Below the pieces are notes generated by a model. The model did not search any database and was not told the origin of the DNA. It saw only the letters and a list, made by a program, of their open reading frames with translations. Both the position numbers and the translations under genes were made by a program. This document shows, one piece after another, positions 51,962-60,569 of a DNA stretch of 64,000 nucleotides; position 1 is the stretch's first letter; the number at the start of each line of letters is the position of its first letter. Source of the stretch: QHXW01 sp963752965 (GTDB lineage: Bacteria > Acidobacteriota > Terriglobia > Bryobacterales > Bryobacteraceae); NCBI GenBank assembly GCA_963752965.1, contig CAVWAJ010000016.1:558001-622000 (forward strand). The letters run 5' to 3'.

Positions 51962-53620
51962 TCAGGCAGTGGTGGAGGCCGCAGCGAAGGCTTCGCCGAT
52001 GATGGCTTGCGCTTCCGCTTCGATACGCTCCAGATGCTCGCGGTTGCGGAAACTTTCGGCATAGAGCTTGTAGATCTCTTCGGTCCCCGATGGCCGCGCG
52101 GCAAACCAGCCTCCCTCTGTGATTACCTTCACGCCGCCAATGGCGTTGCCATCCCCCGGCGCCTTGGTCAGGATTTTTTGGATTTTCTCGCCACCGAGAG
52201 ACGACGCGCGGATGTGCTCGGGTGAGAGATTTTGCAGGACTGCCTTCTGCTGCGCGGAGGCAGGTGCATCTATGCGGTCATAAACAGGTGCGCCAAATTC
52301 TTGCGTCAGCGCCCAGTAGATCTCACCCGGATCACGTTGCACTATTGAGGTGATTTCCGCGGCCAACAGCGCCGCAATCAAGCCGTCTTTGTCCGTGGTC
52401 CACACCGTCCCATCCAACCGTAGGAAGGAGGCGCCAGCACTTTCTTCGCCCGCGAAGCCCAGCGAGCCGTCCAGCAAGCCATCGACAAACCACTTGAAAC
52501 CAACCGGCACCTCATGCAGCCGACGGCCCAGTTTTTGCGCTACGCGGTCGATCATGCTGCTGCTCACCACAGTCTTTCCCACAGCCGAATCTTTCCGCCA
52601 CTTCGGCCGGTTACCGAACAAATAATGGATGCACACAGAAAGGTAATGATTCGGTGGAAGCAGCCCGGCACCTTTTGTAACAATTCCGTGACGATCGTGA
52701 TCCGTATCACATCCCGTCGCGATGTCGAACTTGTCTCTCAGGTCGATGAGCCGCCGCATGGCGTAAGGTGACGAGGGGTCCATCCGGATTTTGCCATCCC
52801 AATCCAGTGTCATGAAACGGAAGGTCGGATCGACCGCATCGTTCACCACCGTAAGGTTCAAACCGTAGTGCTCGGCGATGGGACCCCAGTAGTGCACGCC
52901 CGCGCCTCCGAGGGGGTCGACGCCGAGTTTGAGCCCGGCGCTACGGATTGCGCCCATGTCGATTACGTTCCCCAGATCCTGCACATATTCCGCCACAAAG
53001 TCATGCTCGTGCGTGCCCGAAGCGTGAACAGCTTTCTCGAACAAGACACGCTTCACGCCGCTGAGCCTGGCCACCAAAAACTCGTTGGCCTTCGACTGAA
53101 TGAACGACGTGATCTGGCTGCTGGCAGGCCCGCCGCTCGGCGGGTTGTACTTAAACCCTCCATCCGGAGGCGGATTGTGCGACGGAGTGATGACGACTCC
53201 ATCCGCAAGTCCGGTCTTTCTTCCTCGGTTGTAGTTCAGGATGGCGAGCGAAACCGCCGGTGTCGGCGTGTATTCTTGCCCCTTCGAGATCATGACGGGA
53301 ATGTCGTTGGCCGCGAGAACCTCCAGAGCGCTGGCAAACGCTGGCTCCGCGAGAGCGTGTGTGTCCGCCCCCAAAAACAGCGGACCTTCGATTCCCTCTT
53401 GCCTGCGATACAGGCAGATGGCCTGCGTGATCGCCAGAATATGCCACTCATTAAAGGCGCAGTCAAAAGAAGAGCCACGATGGCCCGATGTGCCGAAAGA
53501 GACTCGCTGTTCCGGGACGCCTGGATCGGGGCGCAGCGCGTAGTAGGCAGTCACCAGGCGCGGGATGTTAACAAGATCTAACGGAGAGGCCGGACGCCCG
53601 GCGGCAGGGTTGGTGGGCAT
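51962..53620 (-). CDS. pgm: Phosphoglucomutase (alpha-D-glucose type)
   Basis: 552 residues. The phosphoserine is Ser147 in TPSHNPPPDGGFKYNP, the metal loop is TDHDRHGIVT, the sugar-binding segment is AGEESAGASFLR, and FGTSGHRGSS near residue 42 is typical. It interconverts glucose-1-phosphate and glucose-6-phosphate. First gene of the pgm-glgP operon. A TACGCT hexamer and then GGAAGG directly abut the ATG, so the ribosome site is too close to be normal. Confidence 0.95.
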   Translation of the reverse strand: MPTNPAAGRPASPLDLVNIPRLVTAYYALRPDPGVPEQRVSFGTSGHRGSSFDCAFNEWHILAITQAICLYRRQEGIEGPLFLGADTHALAEPAFASALEVLAANDIPVMISKGQEYTPTPAVSLAILNYNRGRKTGLADGVVITPSHNPPPDGGFKYNPPSGGPASSQITSFIQSKANEFLVARLSGVKRVLFEKAVHASGTHEHDFVAEYVQDLGNVIDMGAIRSAGLKLGVDPLGGAGVHYWGPIAEHYGLNLTVVNDAVDPTFRFMTLDWDGKIRMDPSSPYAMRRLIDLRDKFDIATGCDTDHDRHGIVTKGAGLLPPNHYLSVCIHYLFGNRPKWRKDSAVGKTVVSSSMIDRVAQKLGRRLHEVPVGFKWFVDGLLDGSLGFAGEESAGASFLRLDGTVWTTDKDGLIAALLAAEITSIVQRDPGEIYWALTQEFGAPVYDRIDAPASAQQKAVLQNLSPEHIRASSLGGEKIQKILTKAPGDGNAIGGVKVITEGGWFAARPSGTEEIYKLYAESFRNREHLERIEAEAQAIIGEAFAAASTTA

Positions 53621-53626
53621 CCTTCC

Positions 53627-53632
53627 AGCGTA
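53627..53632 (-). promoter_or_regulatory. Candidate -10 element, leaderless start of pgm
   Basis: TACGCT on the minus strand ends six bases before the ATG at 53620. The GGAAGG between them abuts the start codon with no spacer and is unlikely to act as a normal Shine-Dalgarno site. Confidence 0.35.
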
Positions 53633-53729
53633 TCCCGACCGCCTGGCCTTCAGGAGATTGTTCGGTGATGCAACGCACAGCGGAGAAGCGTAATAGAGAT
53701 TGACGAATGCTTATTCTCGAAGGGAGCTA

Positions 53730-53855
53730 ATGTCGTTGCGCGCTTTGGTGATCGCCATCGGCAACCGGATGCGCGCCAACGACGGCGTGGGGCCTCGCGT
53801 CGCGGACTTGCTCGAGCTAACACCACCGAGCCGATCGAGAAGACCGCCGCACTAA
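53730..53855 (+). pseudogene. Remnant of a hydrogenase maturation protease
   Basis: A 41-codon frame encodes ALVIAIGNRMRANDGVGPRV, the N-terminal GIGNxxxxDDGxGxxV signature of the M52 nickel-hydrogenase maturation proteases, including the acidic nickel-ligand position. It then breaks off and stops after an unrelated tail. The rest of the domain is missing in all frames I checked nearby. It is about a quarter of a normal gene. It fills part of an otherwise gene-free 300-base gap. Confidence 0.5.
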
Positions 53856-53925
53856 CGACAGGGCCACTCAAGTCACAGCGGTCACGGACGGAAACAAAAG
53901 GTGGCATGGCGGTATCTTATGAGTA
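53856..53925. other. Short intergenic stretch
   Basis: Seventy bases between the remnant and the lipoprotein gene. They hold only the candidate -10 element at 53913-53918. Confidence 0.5.
53913..53918 (+). promoter_or_regulatory. Candidate -10 element, leaderless start of the lipoprotein gene
   Basis: TATCTT ends seven bases before the ATG at 53926. The spacer ATGAGTA has no Shine-Dalgarno sequence. Confidence 0.35.
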
Positions 53926-54456
53926 ATGGTGCGGTCAGTTGTAGGTCTGCTGGTCGTTGTCTCGGTCACGTCAGGCTGCCGTCCGCAACGTGGTCAGGAA
54001 GTTCTGACTGTCTGTGATCTTTCGAAGGATTTCGCTGCATATAGCGACAAGCTGGTCGCTGTTAGAGGGATCTACTATTGGGGCCTGCGGCAGGCTTGTC
54101 CGCAGAAATGTGCTGCCGGACCGTGGCCCTCCTTTCTAGATTTGACCGGGACTGGATCTGCAGGATCGGAGGCGAACTGGGGTGCTCTGGATAAGGCGGA
54201 ACAGACGGCTGAACTCGCAGCAAAGGAGGGCAAGCGACTCGATATCTGGGTGACGGCCGTCGGCCAACTTAGGACAAGAGCGCGGCGATCGCCTCTCGGT
54301 CTATGCGACAAGATTGGCAGCGGCTGGTACCCCGGATATGGCCATTTGGGGGCATTCCCGGCCCAACTAGTCGTCCAACAGTTCAGGGATATTCAGGTCA
54401 AAGTGAACCCCGAATCGCCGTATGATTACGGCCCCATGTACCATGGTCCGCTCTGA
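53926..54456 (+). CDS. Putative lipoprotein of unknown function
   Basis: 176 residues. The signal with lipobox VTSGC, Cys18, marks a lipid-anchored envelope protein. The mature part has five more Cys (VCDLS, QACPQKC, GLCDK) and a core LVAVRGIYYWGLRQACP that resembles an OB-fold-like segment. No family is recognised. The location (probably outer membrane) is inferred from the lipobox. Monocistronic. Confidence 0.7.
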   Translation: MVRSVVGLLVVVSVTSGCRPQRGQEVLTVCDLSKDFAAYSDKLVAVRGIYYWGLRQACPQKCAAGPWPSFLDLTGTGSAGSEANWGALDKAEQTAELAAKEGKRLDIWVTAVGQLRTRARRSPLGLCDKIGSGWYPGYGHLGAFPAQLVVQQFRDIQVKVNPESPYDYGPMYHGPL

Positions 54457-54515
54457 ATCGATTCGGAACGGAGCCGCACCTCGACTACAGGCGTCAAGGT
54501 CTGGGCGATCCCACG

Positions 54516-55382
54516 CTACACCCGAACCACCGGGCAGGGAGCTTCGCGAAGGATGGCATACGCATGGGTCCGCAGCCCGCCCAGGGGTTCGTGAATACGT
54601 CCAGGGCCGATCACGATCAGGTCCGCACCCTCCCGAAGCGCCACCTCACGTACCGTGGCTGAGATCTTTCCCACTTCGATGATGAGCTTGGCGTCTACTC
54701 CGGCCCGGCGCTTCAGGTCTTCAATCCGCGTGCTGGCGTAATCCACAAGATAGCGCCGGAACGCGGCCTCCTCCGGCAGCTCAGGACTGGAAACCGTCGG
54801 CGGAATGACGTGTACCAGCTTCAACTGCGCGCCCAGCGAGGCGGCGTATTCTGCAGCCCACCGCAGTGGCGCCATACTTTCCTGGCGCGCATCCACCGCA
54901 TACAAGACCATCCCGCAGCCTTGTGGCGCATAACTGCGTTCGCGGTGGACGTCGGTCCAGACTGGACACTCCACATCATGAAGAACCTTGGCGGTAACGG
55001 AACCCAGGAGAAACCGGCGAAACGGGCCGCACCCGTGCGTTGGCATCATAATGAGATCGGGCTTCTCGTTTCGCGCGTACTCCGCGATCACTTCCGCCGG
55101 GTCCCCCTCGATCAGTACCCGGCGCGACTGGCACAATTCATCCGGATGCCGCAGGTAGGCATCCAAAGCCGCCCGGCATTCCTGCATCAGATCTTTGTTG
55201 TCTACCGCCGCCGCATAGGATTCTACGGCAATTCGGCTGTACCACACTGGCGCGAACTGCACTGCGTTCAGCATCGTCACCCTGGCGTGGAAGTGTGCGG
55301 CCATGCGTGCCACATGACCCGCCGAAGCAGTGCAGCGCTCAGACAAATCTACAGGGAACAAGATGTGGCGAATGTTGAGCAT
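54516..55382 (-). CDS. Tandem universal stress protein
   Basis: 288 residues from ATG 55382, with two UspA domains. The first shows the ATP-binding pattern (THGCGPFRRFLLGSVT); the second (GPGRIHEPLGGLRTHAYAIL) is degenerate and probably does not bind ATP. HILFPVDLSERC near the start fits the family opening, so 55382 is chosen over the in-frame GTG at 55421. Cytosolic, probably involved in stress or energy-state adaptation. The start codon and its GGAG ribosome site lie in a nested hairpin (see the entry at 55379-55418). Confidence 0.9.
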   Translation of the reverse strand: MLNIRHILFPVDLSERCTASAGHVARMAAHFHARVTMLNAVQFAPVWYSRIAVESYAAAVDNKDLMQECRAALDAYLRHPDELCQSRRVLIEGDPAEVIAEYARNEKPDLIMMPTHGCGPFRRFLLGSVTAKVLHDVECPVWTDVHRERSYAPQGCGMVLYAVDARQESMAPLRWAAEYAASLGAQLKLVHVIPPTVSSPELPEEAAFRRYLVDYASTRIEDLKRRAGVDAKLIIEVGKISATVREVALREGADLIVIGPGRIHEPLGGLRTHAYAILREAPCPVVRV

Positions 55383-55418
55383 GTGAAGGCTCCAATCATT
55401 GGAGTGCACTTCACATGC
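55379..55418 (-). promoter_or_regulatory. Nested hairpin covering ribosome site and start codon of the Usp gene
   Basis: In the mRNA, an outer ten-base stem GCAUGUGAAG/CUUCACAUGC includes the start AUG, and an inner stem CUCCAA/UUGGAG with a short loop includes the GGAG ribosome site. An asymmetric bulge of four against one base separates them. Every pair is perfect. Such a structure would block translation until opened, as in RNA thermometers or ligand-controlled leaders. It could instead be a DNA operator. Confidence 0.55.
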
Positions 55419-55435
55419 CACACGCTAACAAAGTC

Positions 55436-55489
55436 GGGTCAAACACGATCTGGGCACAAAGAGCCATTTTGCGCACTGAGTGGGTCAAA
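55436..55489 (-). repeat. Paired TTTGACCC direct repeats upstream of the Usp gene
   Basis: GGGTCAAA occurs at 55436-55443 and again at 55482-55489, 46 bases apart, so both read TTTGACCC toward the Usp gene. They may be regulator sites. No -10 element stands at a 17-base distance from either. Confidence 0.4.
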
Positions 55490-55507
55490 TCAGCCTGTTC
55501 GCGCGGC

Positions 55508-57517
55508 CTATTCCGCCTTCGCTTCCAACAGCAAATGCTTGTGGAACGACACTTCCAGCGGCGCCTTCGGGCCGCGCACTATTCCCAAATCTCTGCCATT
55601 TTCGTAGTCAGTGACGCGGTAGCTGCGATTCTCCAAGCCGCGCAGCTCGACTTTTCCTTGCCACTCCGGGGCGTAAAACGCATAGTACATATCAGCCGTT
55701 TTGCGGATGGCGTGGGCTTCCGGGTGATCGAAGCCGATGTCGTAGAGCCCGCCCAGATACTCGCCTCGCGAGAGCATCTTGTCCTTGTAAATGCCGATCC
55801 ACTTCGCCCAAACCAGCTCCTTGGCGGGCGTGAGGTCATCGCGATTGCGCCCGGTCGAGTTAGGCGGCCACGTGAACTCCGAGCCTACGATACCTCCCAC
55901 GCCAATGGTCGAGGCAAAATCATCGTGGCCCGTGCTTAATTCCACGTGATCGCCAAAGTACGCTGTCTCGTCCCCGTGCAGCGCCTTGAGCGTCTTGCCT
56001 TTGGACCGCACCTGGAACGAACTGGCAGGATCCGAAGCCACACTCATGTTGATATAGGGCAGAGTGAAAAAATTAGCGGCCGTGCCGCAAGGGCACCACT
56101 CCACCAGCACATCCGGCTTGATGCTGCGCGCCGTGTCATAAATCATCTGGAAAAAACGCGGCATCGCCTCCACGGAATCTTCCGGCCGTGCATGTTTGTG
56201 CGCCGGATTGTAGCAAGGCGGCGCGCCGTTCATGTGCATACCGTCGAGTTTCAGCCCGTCGAAACCCCACTCACCGATAATTTTCTCGACCAGTTTGCGA
56301 TGGTATGCAATCACATCCGCATCGGCCGGGCACAGGTACCAGTCATTGAAAAAGGAGATTTCTTCCTTCGAGCCGTCCGCGTTGAGCAGGAGCATTTCCG
56401 GGTGTTTCCGCGTCAGCTCCGCTTCTGGCCGCGTCCCCAAAGGCAGCCACCAGAGTTGCGCCCGAAAGCCCGCGGCGTGGATCTTATCCACCAGTGCCTT
56501 CATATCGGCGTCGCCCCGCGGAAACTTGTCGGGTGCAAGCGACCAGTCACCGTCGACCGTCTCCCAACCGTAGTCCACTCCAACCCAGTCGAACCCCAGC
56601 TTCTTCACCGTCGGCAGTGCATTCACGATCTGGCTCGGCTTGAAGTGCCGCTCGAATCCCCAGGCGCACCAGATCGGGCCAAAAGCGCTCTCCGGCGACT
56701 TGTTAAACGCAACGCCGTTCCGCACCATGGCGCGACGGTAGTCCACCAGCGTCTGGAAGTAGTCGCCCTGATGCACCGTAACGAAGGTTCGGAACGTCTT
56801 CAGCGTCTCGCCCGGCCTGAGCACCTGGTCTTTCTTGTAGGTCACCGCAACCGTGGCATGCTCCGCATCCGGCATCGCTACCGGCAGCGAAACCAGCTTG
56901 GGCACCATTTCCAGGTGGCCCACGCCGATACCCACGTCGCGCCGCCACACGTCTGAGACCGGCGTGCCGCCGCCATAATCACTGGCGTTCATCCCCATGA
57001 AGTTCTCCTGGTGGAAGCCGGGTTTGAGAGGTAGAACCCAGTCCGGACGCTTTTCGTACGAGCCGGTCTGGTACGACCAGAATGCGCGGCCGTTGATCGA
57101 ATAGGCGTTGTTGGTCCAGGAACTGACATGCAAATCGCGGGTGCCCTTATTGGCGTATTCGACGTCGAAGATCGCCGTGCGTGGGTTGTCGAATTCGCTC
57201 ATCGTCACCCTGACTGTCTTCTCCAGCGACGATTGAGTGCCGGTGAACACAAACTGCTGGGGCGCTCCCATCGCAAAGACGGCCTGCTTGCCCAAAACAA
57301 AATCCTGCACCGGTTTGCCATCCACCGTGATGAACTCTGAGGGCGCGAAGTCGCCAACGGGTATTTCCTTGCCGTCGAACTTGGCGATCACGCGACTGTG
57401 CATCGAGGCGTCAAACTCGATCCTGATATTCTTGCCGTCAACACTGGCGGCAGGGGGCGCCGCCAGCGCCACAGAACCCAGCACCACAAGAAGAACGCAG
57501 TTTTGCCGAAATTTCAC
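55508..57517 (-). CDS. GH36-like exported alpha-galactosidase-family enzyme
   Basis: 669 residues from GTG 57517. A signal peptide (LLVVLGSVALA) is followed by a beta-supersandwich N-domain, a TIM barrel and a C-terminal beta domain. The nucleophile is Asp425 in LKLDGMHM and the acid/base is Asp496 in ASDPASSF; WVGVDYGWETVDGDW is the family entry segment. It cleaves alpha-linked galactose or a related sugar outside the cytoplasm. The specific linkage is not shown. It is divergent from the sensor kinase gene, which may control it. Confidence 0.8.
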   Translation of the reverse strand: MKFRQNCVLLVVLGSVALAAPPAASVDGKNIRIEFDASMHSRVIAKFDGKEIPVGDFAPSEFITVDGKPVQDFVLGKQAVFAMGAPQQFVFTGTQSSLEKTVRVTMSEFDNPRTAIFDVEYANKGTRDLHVSSWTNNAYSINGRAFWSYQTGSYEKRPDWVLPLKPGFHQENFMGMNASDYGGGTPVSDVWRRDVGIGVGHLEMVPKLVSLPVAMPDAEHATVAVTYKKDQVLRPGETLKTFRTFVTVHQGDYFQTLVDYRRAMVRNGVAFNKSPESAFGPIWCAWGFERHFKPSQIVNALPTVKKLGFDWVGVDYGWETVDGDWSLAPDKFPRGDADMKALVDKIHAAGFRAQLWWLPLGTRPEAELTRKHPEMLLLNADGSKEEISFFNDWYLCPADADVIAYHRKLVEKIIGEWGFDGLKLDGMHMNGAPPCYNPAHKHARPEDSVEAMPRFFQMIYDTARSIKPDVLVEWCPCGTAANFFTLPYINMSVASDPASSFQVRSKGKTLKALHGDETAYFGDHVELSTGHDDFASTIGVGGIVGSEFTWPPNSTGRNRDDLTPAKELVWAKWIGIYKDKMLSRGEYLGGLYDIGFDHPEAHAIRKTADMYYAFYAPEWQGKVELRGLENRSYRVTDYENGRDLGIVRGPKAPLEVSFHKHLLLEAKAE

Positions 57518-57524
57518 ACCATGC

Positions 57525-57530
57525 AGCGTA
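57525..57530 (-). promoter_or_regulatory. Candidate -10 element, leaderless start of the GH36-like gene
   Basis: TACGCT on the minus strand ends seven bases before the GTG at 57517. No Shine-Dalgarno sequence is seen. Confidence 0.4.
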
Positions 57531-57567
57531 CCACGCCCCGGTTAGCCCTTTGATTGGTTAAGAGACG

Positions 57568-57573
57568 TAAAAT
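57568..57573 (+). promoter_or_regulatory. Candidate -10 element of the two-component operon
   Basis: TAAAAT ends eight bases before the GTG at 57582. The spacer includes AAGG, so a leadered start from an upstream promoter is also possible. Confidence 0.35.
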
Positions 57574-57581
57574 GAAGGTAA

Positions 57582-60566
57582 GTGAGCACTCTGCAAGCCC
57601 GGCTCGTCCGGTTGCTGGTTTCGTTGGGTTGCACCTTGGCTATGGTGGCGCCGCTCTATGCTCTTGATCCTTCTCTCGCTCTCACGCAATACATCCACCG
57701 CATTTGGCAGGTGACGCAAGGTCTGCCGCAAGCTGCCATCTATTCGATCTGGCAGACACATGAAGGCTATCTATGGCTGGGCACGCAGACCGGGCTGGTT
57801 CGCTTCGACGGCGTGCGCTTCACTACCTATGACAACCCGAGCGTGCCCGCGCTCAAGAACGCCTGGATCGGGAATCTGCTCGAGGACCAACAGCACAATC
57901 TCTGGATCGGCACCAACGATGCGGGTCTATTCCGGCTGCGCGATGGCGTTGTCAAGCGCTTTACGTTCGCGGACGGATTGCCTTCGGATAGCGTCCACTG
58001 CCTGGTGCCAGGCCGAACCGGCGATCTTTGGGTTTGCACCTCGCGAGGCTTGGCCCGAATTTCTGGTGAAAAAATAGTTGCGTACGGAGCGGCGCAAGGG
58101 CTTCCTACCGATGTGATTCTGGCCGCCGCCCAAACCCGCGACGGAACCCTGTGGATCGCGGACGAGCAGTCGCGACTGGGTGTCTGGAACGGAAAGCAAC
58201 TACGGAACCATCCATTGAAATCCTTGCCCGAATACGGCAGCGTGCGCGCCTTGCTCAGCTCCGGCGATGGCGCGATCTGGGTCGGCACGACCAATGGCCT
58301 CATTCGCATCCAGGCTGGCCAAGAACACCTCTTTACGGTCAAGGATGGCCTGCCCGATAACGGAGTCTTCTCGCTCGCCCAGAGCCCGGATGGCAGCCTT
58401 TGGATCGGCACTCAGAACGGTTTCAGCCGGATGCGCAAAAGCGAGATCGAAAGCTTCCGCGCGAACCAGGGTCTGTCGCAGAGCACGGTATTCGCGATGT
58501 ATGAAGACCAGGAAGGCGACCTGTGGGTGGGCACCAAACACGGCCTCAACCAATTCATGGACGGCCGCGCCATTCCGTTCACGGCAAGCGAAGGACTGCC
58601 CAGCAACGAGACGGGACCAGTTTTTCAGGACCGTCAGGGAACCATTTGGGTTGGCACACTGGATGCTGGCCTGGGGCGCCTCGACGGCCGCCGGTTCACG
58701 GTCCTCACCACCAAGGACGGTCTGCTCTCCAACTCCATCTACGCGCTCGCCGAGGACGCCGCCGGTGACTTGTGGGTGGGGACCGGGGATGGCCTGAGCA
58801 GGCTTCGTGACGGCCGCGTGGCCGAAACCTTCACGCCGGTGCAGGGCTTGCCCGCCGGCCGCGTGCAATGCCTCTTCCGCGATCATGCGAACCGGCTCTG
58901 GATTGGCACTTCAGCCGGTCTCGTCACACTGCAAAACGGCCGGCTAAGCGCACCCGCTGGCGGACCAGGCGCTATGGGCCTCTCCATTCTCACCCTCGGC
59001 GAGGACAGCGCAAAGCATCTTTTCGTCGCGACCGATGGTGGTGGCCTGCGCGTGCTCGAAAGTGGCCAGTTGCGTGAGTTCGCGCCCGATGGAGTCCCCT
59101 TGCGCGATGTGGATGCGCTTTACCAGGATCCCGACGGTTCGTTGTGGATGGGAACACTCGGAAGCGGATTACGGCTCTGGAAAGACGGAAGACTGTTCCT
59201 GTACGGTGTCAAAGACGGGTTGTTCGATGATGAGGTCTACGGTATCGCTCGCGATGCGCAAGACCGGCTTTGGATGGCCTGCAGCAAAGGTATCTTCGGC
59301 GTCAATCGGTCGGATCTGCTGCGCTTCGCTGCCGGCGAAATCCCCAATTTCAAGAGCACCCCTTACAGCCCAACCGACGTTTTACGGACGATTGAGTGCA
59401 AGTCCGGCGTGCAACCCGCCGCGTGGAAGATGCAGGACGGCAGTTTGTGGTTCTCAACCATCCGCGGCCTGATGGTTATTGATCCCAAGAACCTGCTGCG
59501 TAAGTTGCAGCCCCCCGAAGTCGTGATCGAAGAGGTCACCGTAAACGGCCAGAGTGAACCCCCCGCGGAGATCGATCGGCTCCCCCCAGGTCAAAAGAAC
59601 CTCGAGTTTCGCTACACTGGCCTCGCCTACCGGCTGCCGGGCCGCATTACGTTTCGGCACAAGCTGGAGGGTTTCGACAAGAACTGGATCGACGCAGGAA
59701 CCCGGCGGGAAGCTTACTACGCCAATCTGCCGCCTGGCAAGTACCGGTTTCGCGTTACGGCGTGCAATATAGATGGAACCTGCAACGACACCGGGGGCAC
59801 GGTGGCCTTCACGCTCGCACCTCAATACTATCAGCGGGCCTGGTTTTGGCCGATAGTGGCGCTTGCGGCTGCACTTGCCGCGTGGCTCGTCTATCAGATC
59901 CGTATACAGGCGCTCAAGAAGCATTTCCGGATCATTCTGGCGGAGAGGAATCGCATCGCGCGGGAGCTTCACGATACGTTGATCCAGGGCTTTTCCGGAG
60001 TCACCATGCAGATGCAGGCTCTGGCCGCGCGTTGGCCCGGTTCCGGTGAGAGCAAGGTTTTGGAGGAGATCATCCAGGATGCAGGCACTTGCCTGCGTGA
60101 AGCGCGCCGGTCCGTGGCAGGCCTGCGCAATTCGGCCGGGTCAAAGTCCGGGCTTTCCTCCGCCATCGCCCAGGCCGCGCGGCAGATTACCGAAACCGGC
60201 GATGTGCGTCTGCGGCTGAATCTGGATGAGGGGCCATCGGACTTGGGCGCGGAAGCCGAGTACAACCTGCTGCGCATCGCGCAGGAGGCCGTCACCAACT
60301 CCGTAAAGCACTCCGGCGCCCGCAACATCGAAGTAGCTTTACAATCGGAACGGGATGCGGTGCGTCTATCAGTAAGGGACGATGGCACGGGCTTGCCCTC
60401 GGAAGACCATGCTCGCAGCGTGCCCGGCCACTACGGGCTTACAGGAATGAGAGAACGGGCTACGCAAATCGGCGCGCAACTCCAGTTGGATAGCTCGCCG
60501 GGCGAGGGAACCACGGTGCGTGTTGTGCTGCCGGCTGGCAAAGCCGCCGGGGAGATGGATTCCTAG
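57582..60566 (+). CDS. Two-component-propeller sensor histidine kinase
   Basis: 994 residues from GTG. A signal or membrane anchor is followed by fourteen repeats with the LWIGTxxGLxRxxxG pattern at roughly 55-665, forming two seven-bladed propellers in the periplasm. Then come a Y_Y_Y domain (KNLEFRYTGLAYRLPGRITF), one membrane helix (WFWPIVALAAALAAWLV) and a NarL-type kinase with His797 in RIARELHDTLIQGFSG and a HATPase (SVRDDGTGLPSEDH). It senses an extracytoplasmic ligand, probably a glycan fragment, and phosphorylates the response regulator encoded four bases downstream. Confidence 0.93.
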   Translation: MSTLQARLVRLLVSLGCTLAMVAPLYALDPSLALTQYIHRIWQVTQGLPQAAIYSIWQTHEGYLWLGTQTGLVRFDGVRFTTYDNPSVPALKNAWIGNLLEDQQHNLWIGTNDAGLFRLRDGVVKRFTFADGLPSDSVHCLVPGRTGDLWVCTSRGLARISGEKIVAYGAAQGLPTDVILAAAQTRDGTLWIADEQSRLGVWNGKQLRNHPLKSLPEYGSVRALLSSGDGAIWVGTTNGLIRIQAGQEHLFTVKDGLPDNGVFSLAQSPDGSLWIGTQNGFSRMRKSEIESFRANQGLSQSTVFAMYEDQEGDLWVGTKHGLNQFMDGRAIPFTASEGLPSNETGPVFQDRQGTIWVGTLDAGLGRLDGRRFTVLTTKDGLLSNSIYALAEDAAGDLWVGTGDGLSRLRDGRVAETFTPVQGLPAGRVQCLFRDHANRLWIGTSAGLVTLQNGRLSAPAGGPGAMGLSILTLGEDSAKHLFVATDGGGLRVLESGQLREFAPDGVPLRDVDALYQDPDGSLWMGTLGSGLRLWKDGRLFLYGVKDGLFDDEVYGIARDAQDRLWMACSKGIFGVNRSDLLRFAAGEIPNFKSTPYSPTDVLRTIECKSGVQPAAWKMQDGSLWFSTIRGLMVIDPKNLLRKLQPPEVVIEEVTVNGQSEPPAEIDRLPPGQKNLEFRYTGLAYRLPGRITFRHKLEGFDKNWIDAGTRREAYYANLPPGKYRFRVTACNIDGTCNDTGGTVAFTLAPQYYQRAWFWPIVALAAALAAWLVYQIRIQALKKHFRIILAERNRIARELHDTLIQGFSGVTMQMQALAARWPGSGESKVLEEIIQDAGTCLREARRSVAGLRNSAGSKSGLSSAIAQAARQITETGDVRLRLNLDEGPSDLGAEAEYNLLRIAQEAVTNSVKHSGARNIEVALQSERDAVRLSVRDDGTGLPSEDHARSVPGHYGLTGMRERATQIGAQLQLDSSPGEGTTVRVVLPAGKAAGEMDS

Positions 60567-60569
60567 TAG

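Noticed and set aside
53621..53925. A complete hydrogenase maturation protease with a frameshift
   Set aside because: Other frames after 53820 do not continue the M52 pattern, so it is a truncated remnant rather than one indel away from intact.
55445..55475. Sigma-54-type -24/-12 promoter upstream of the Usp gene (TGGCTC...TGC)
   Set aside because: The GG to GC distance is two bases shorter than the strict ten-base spacing.
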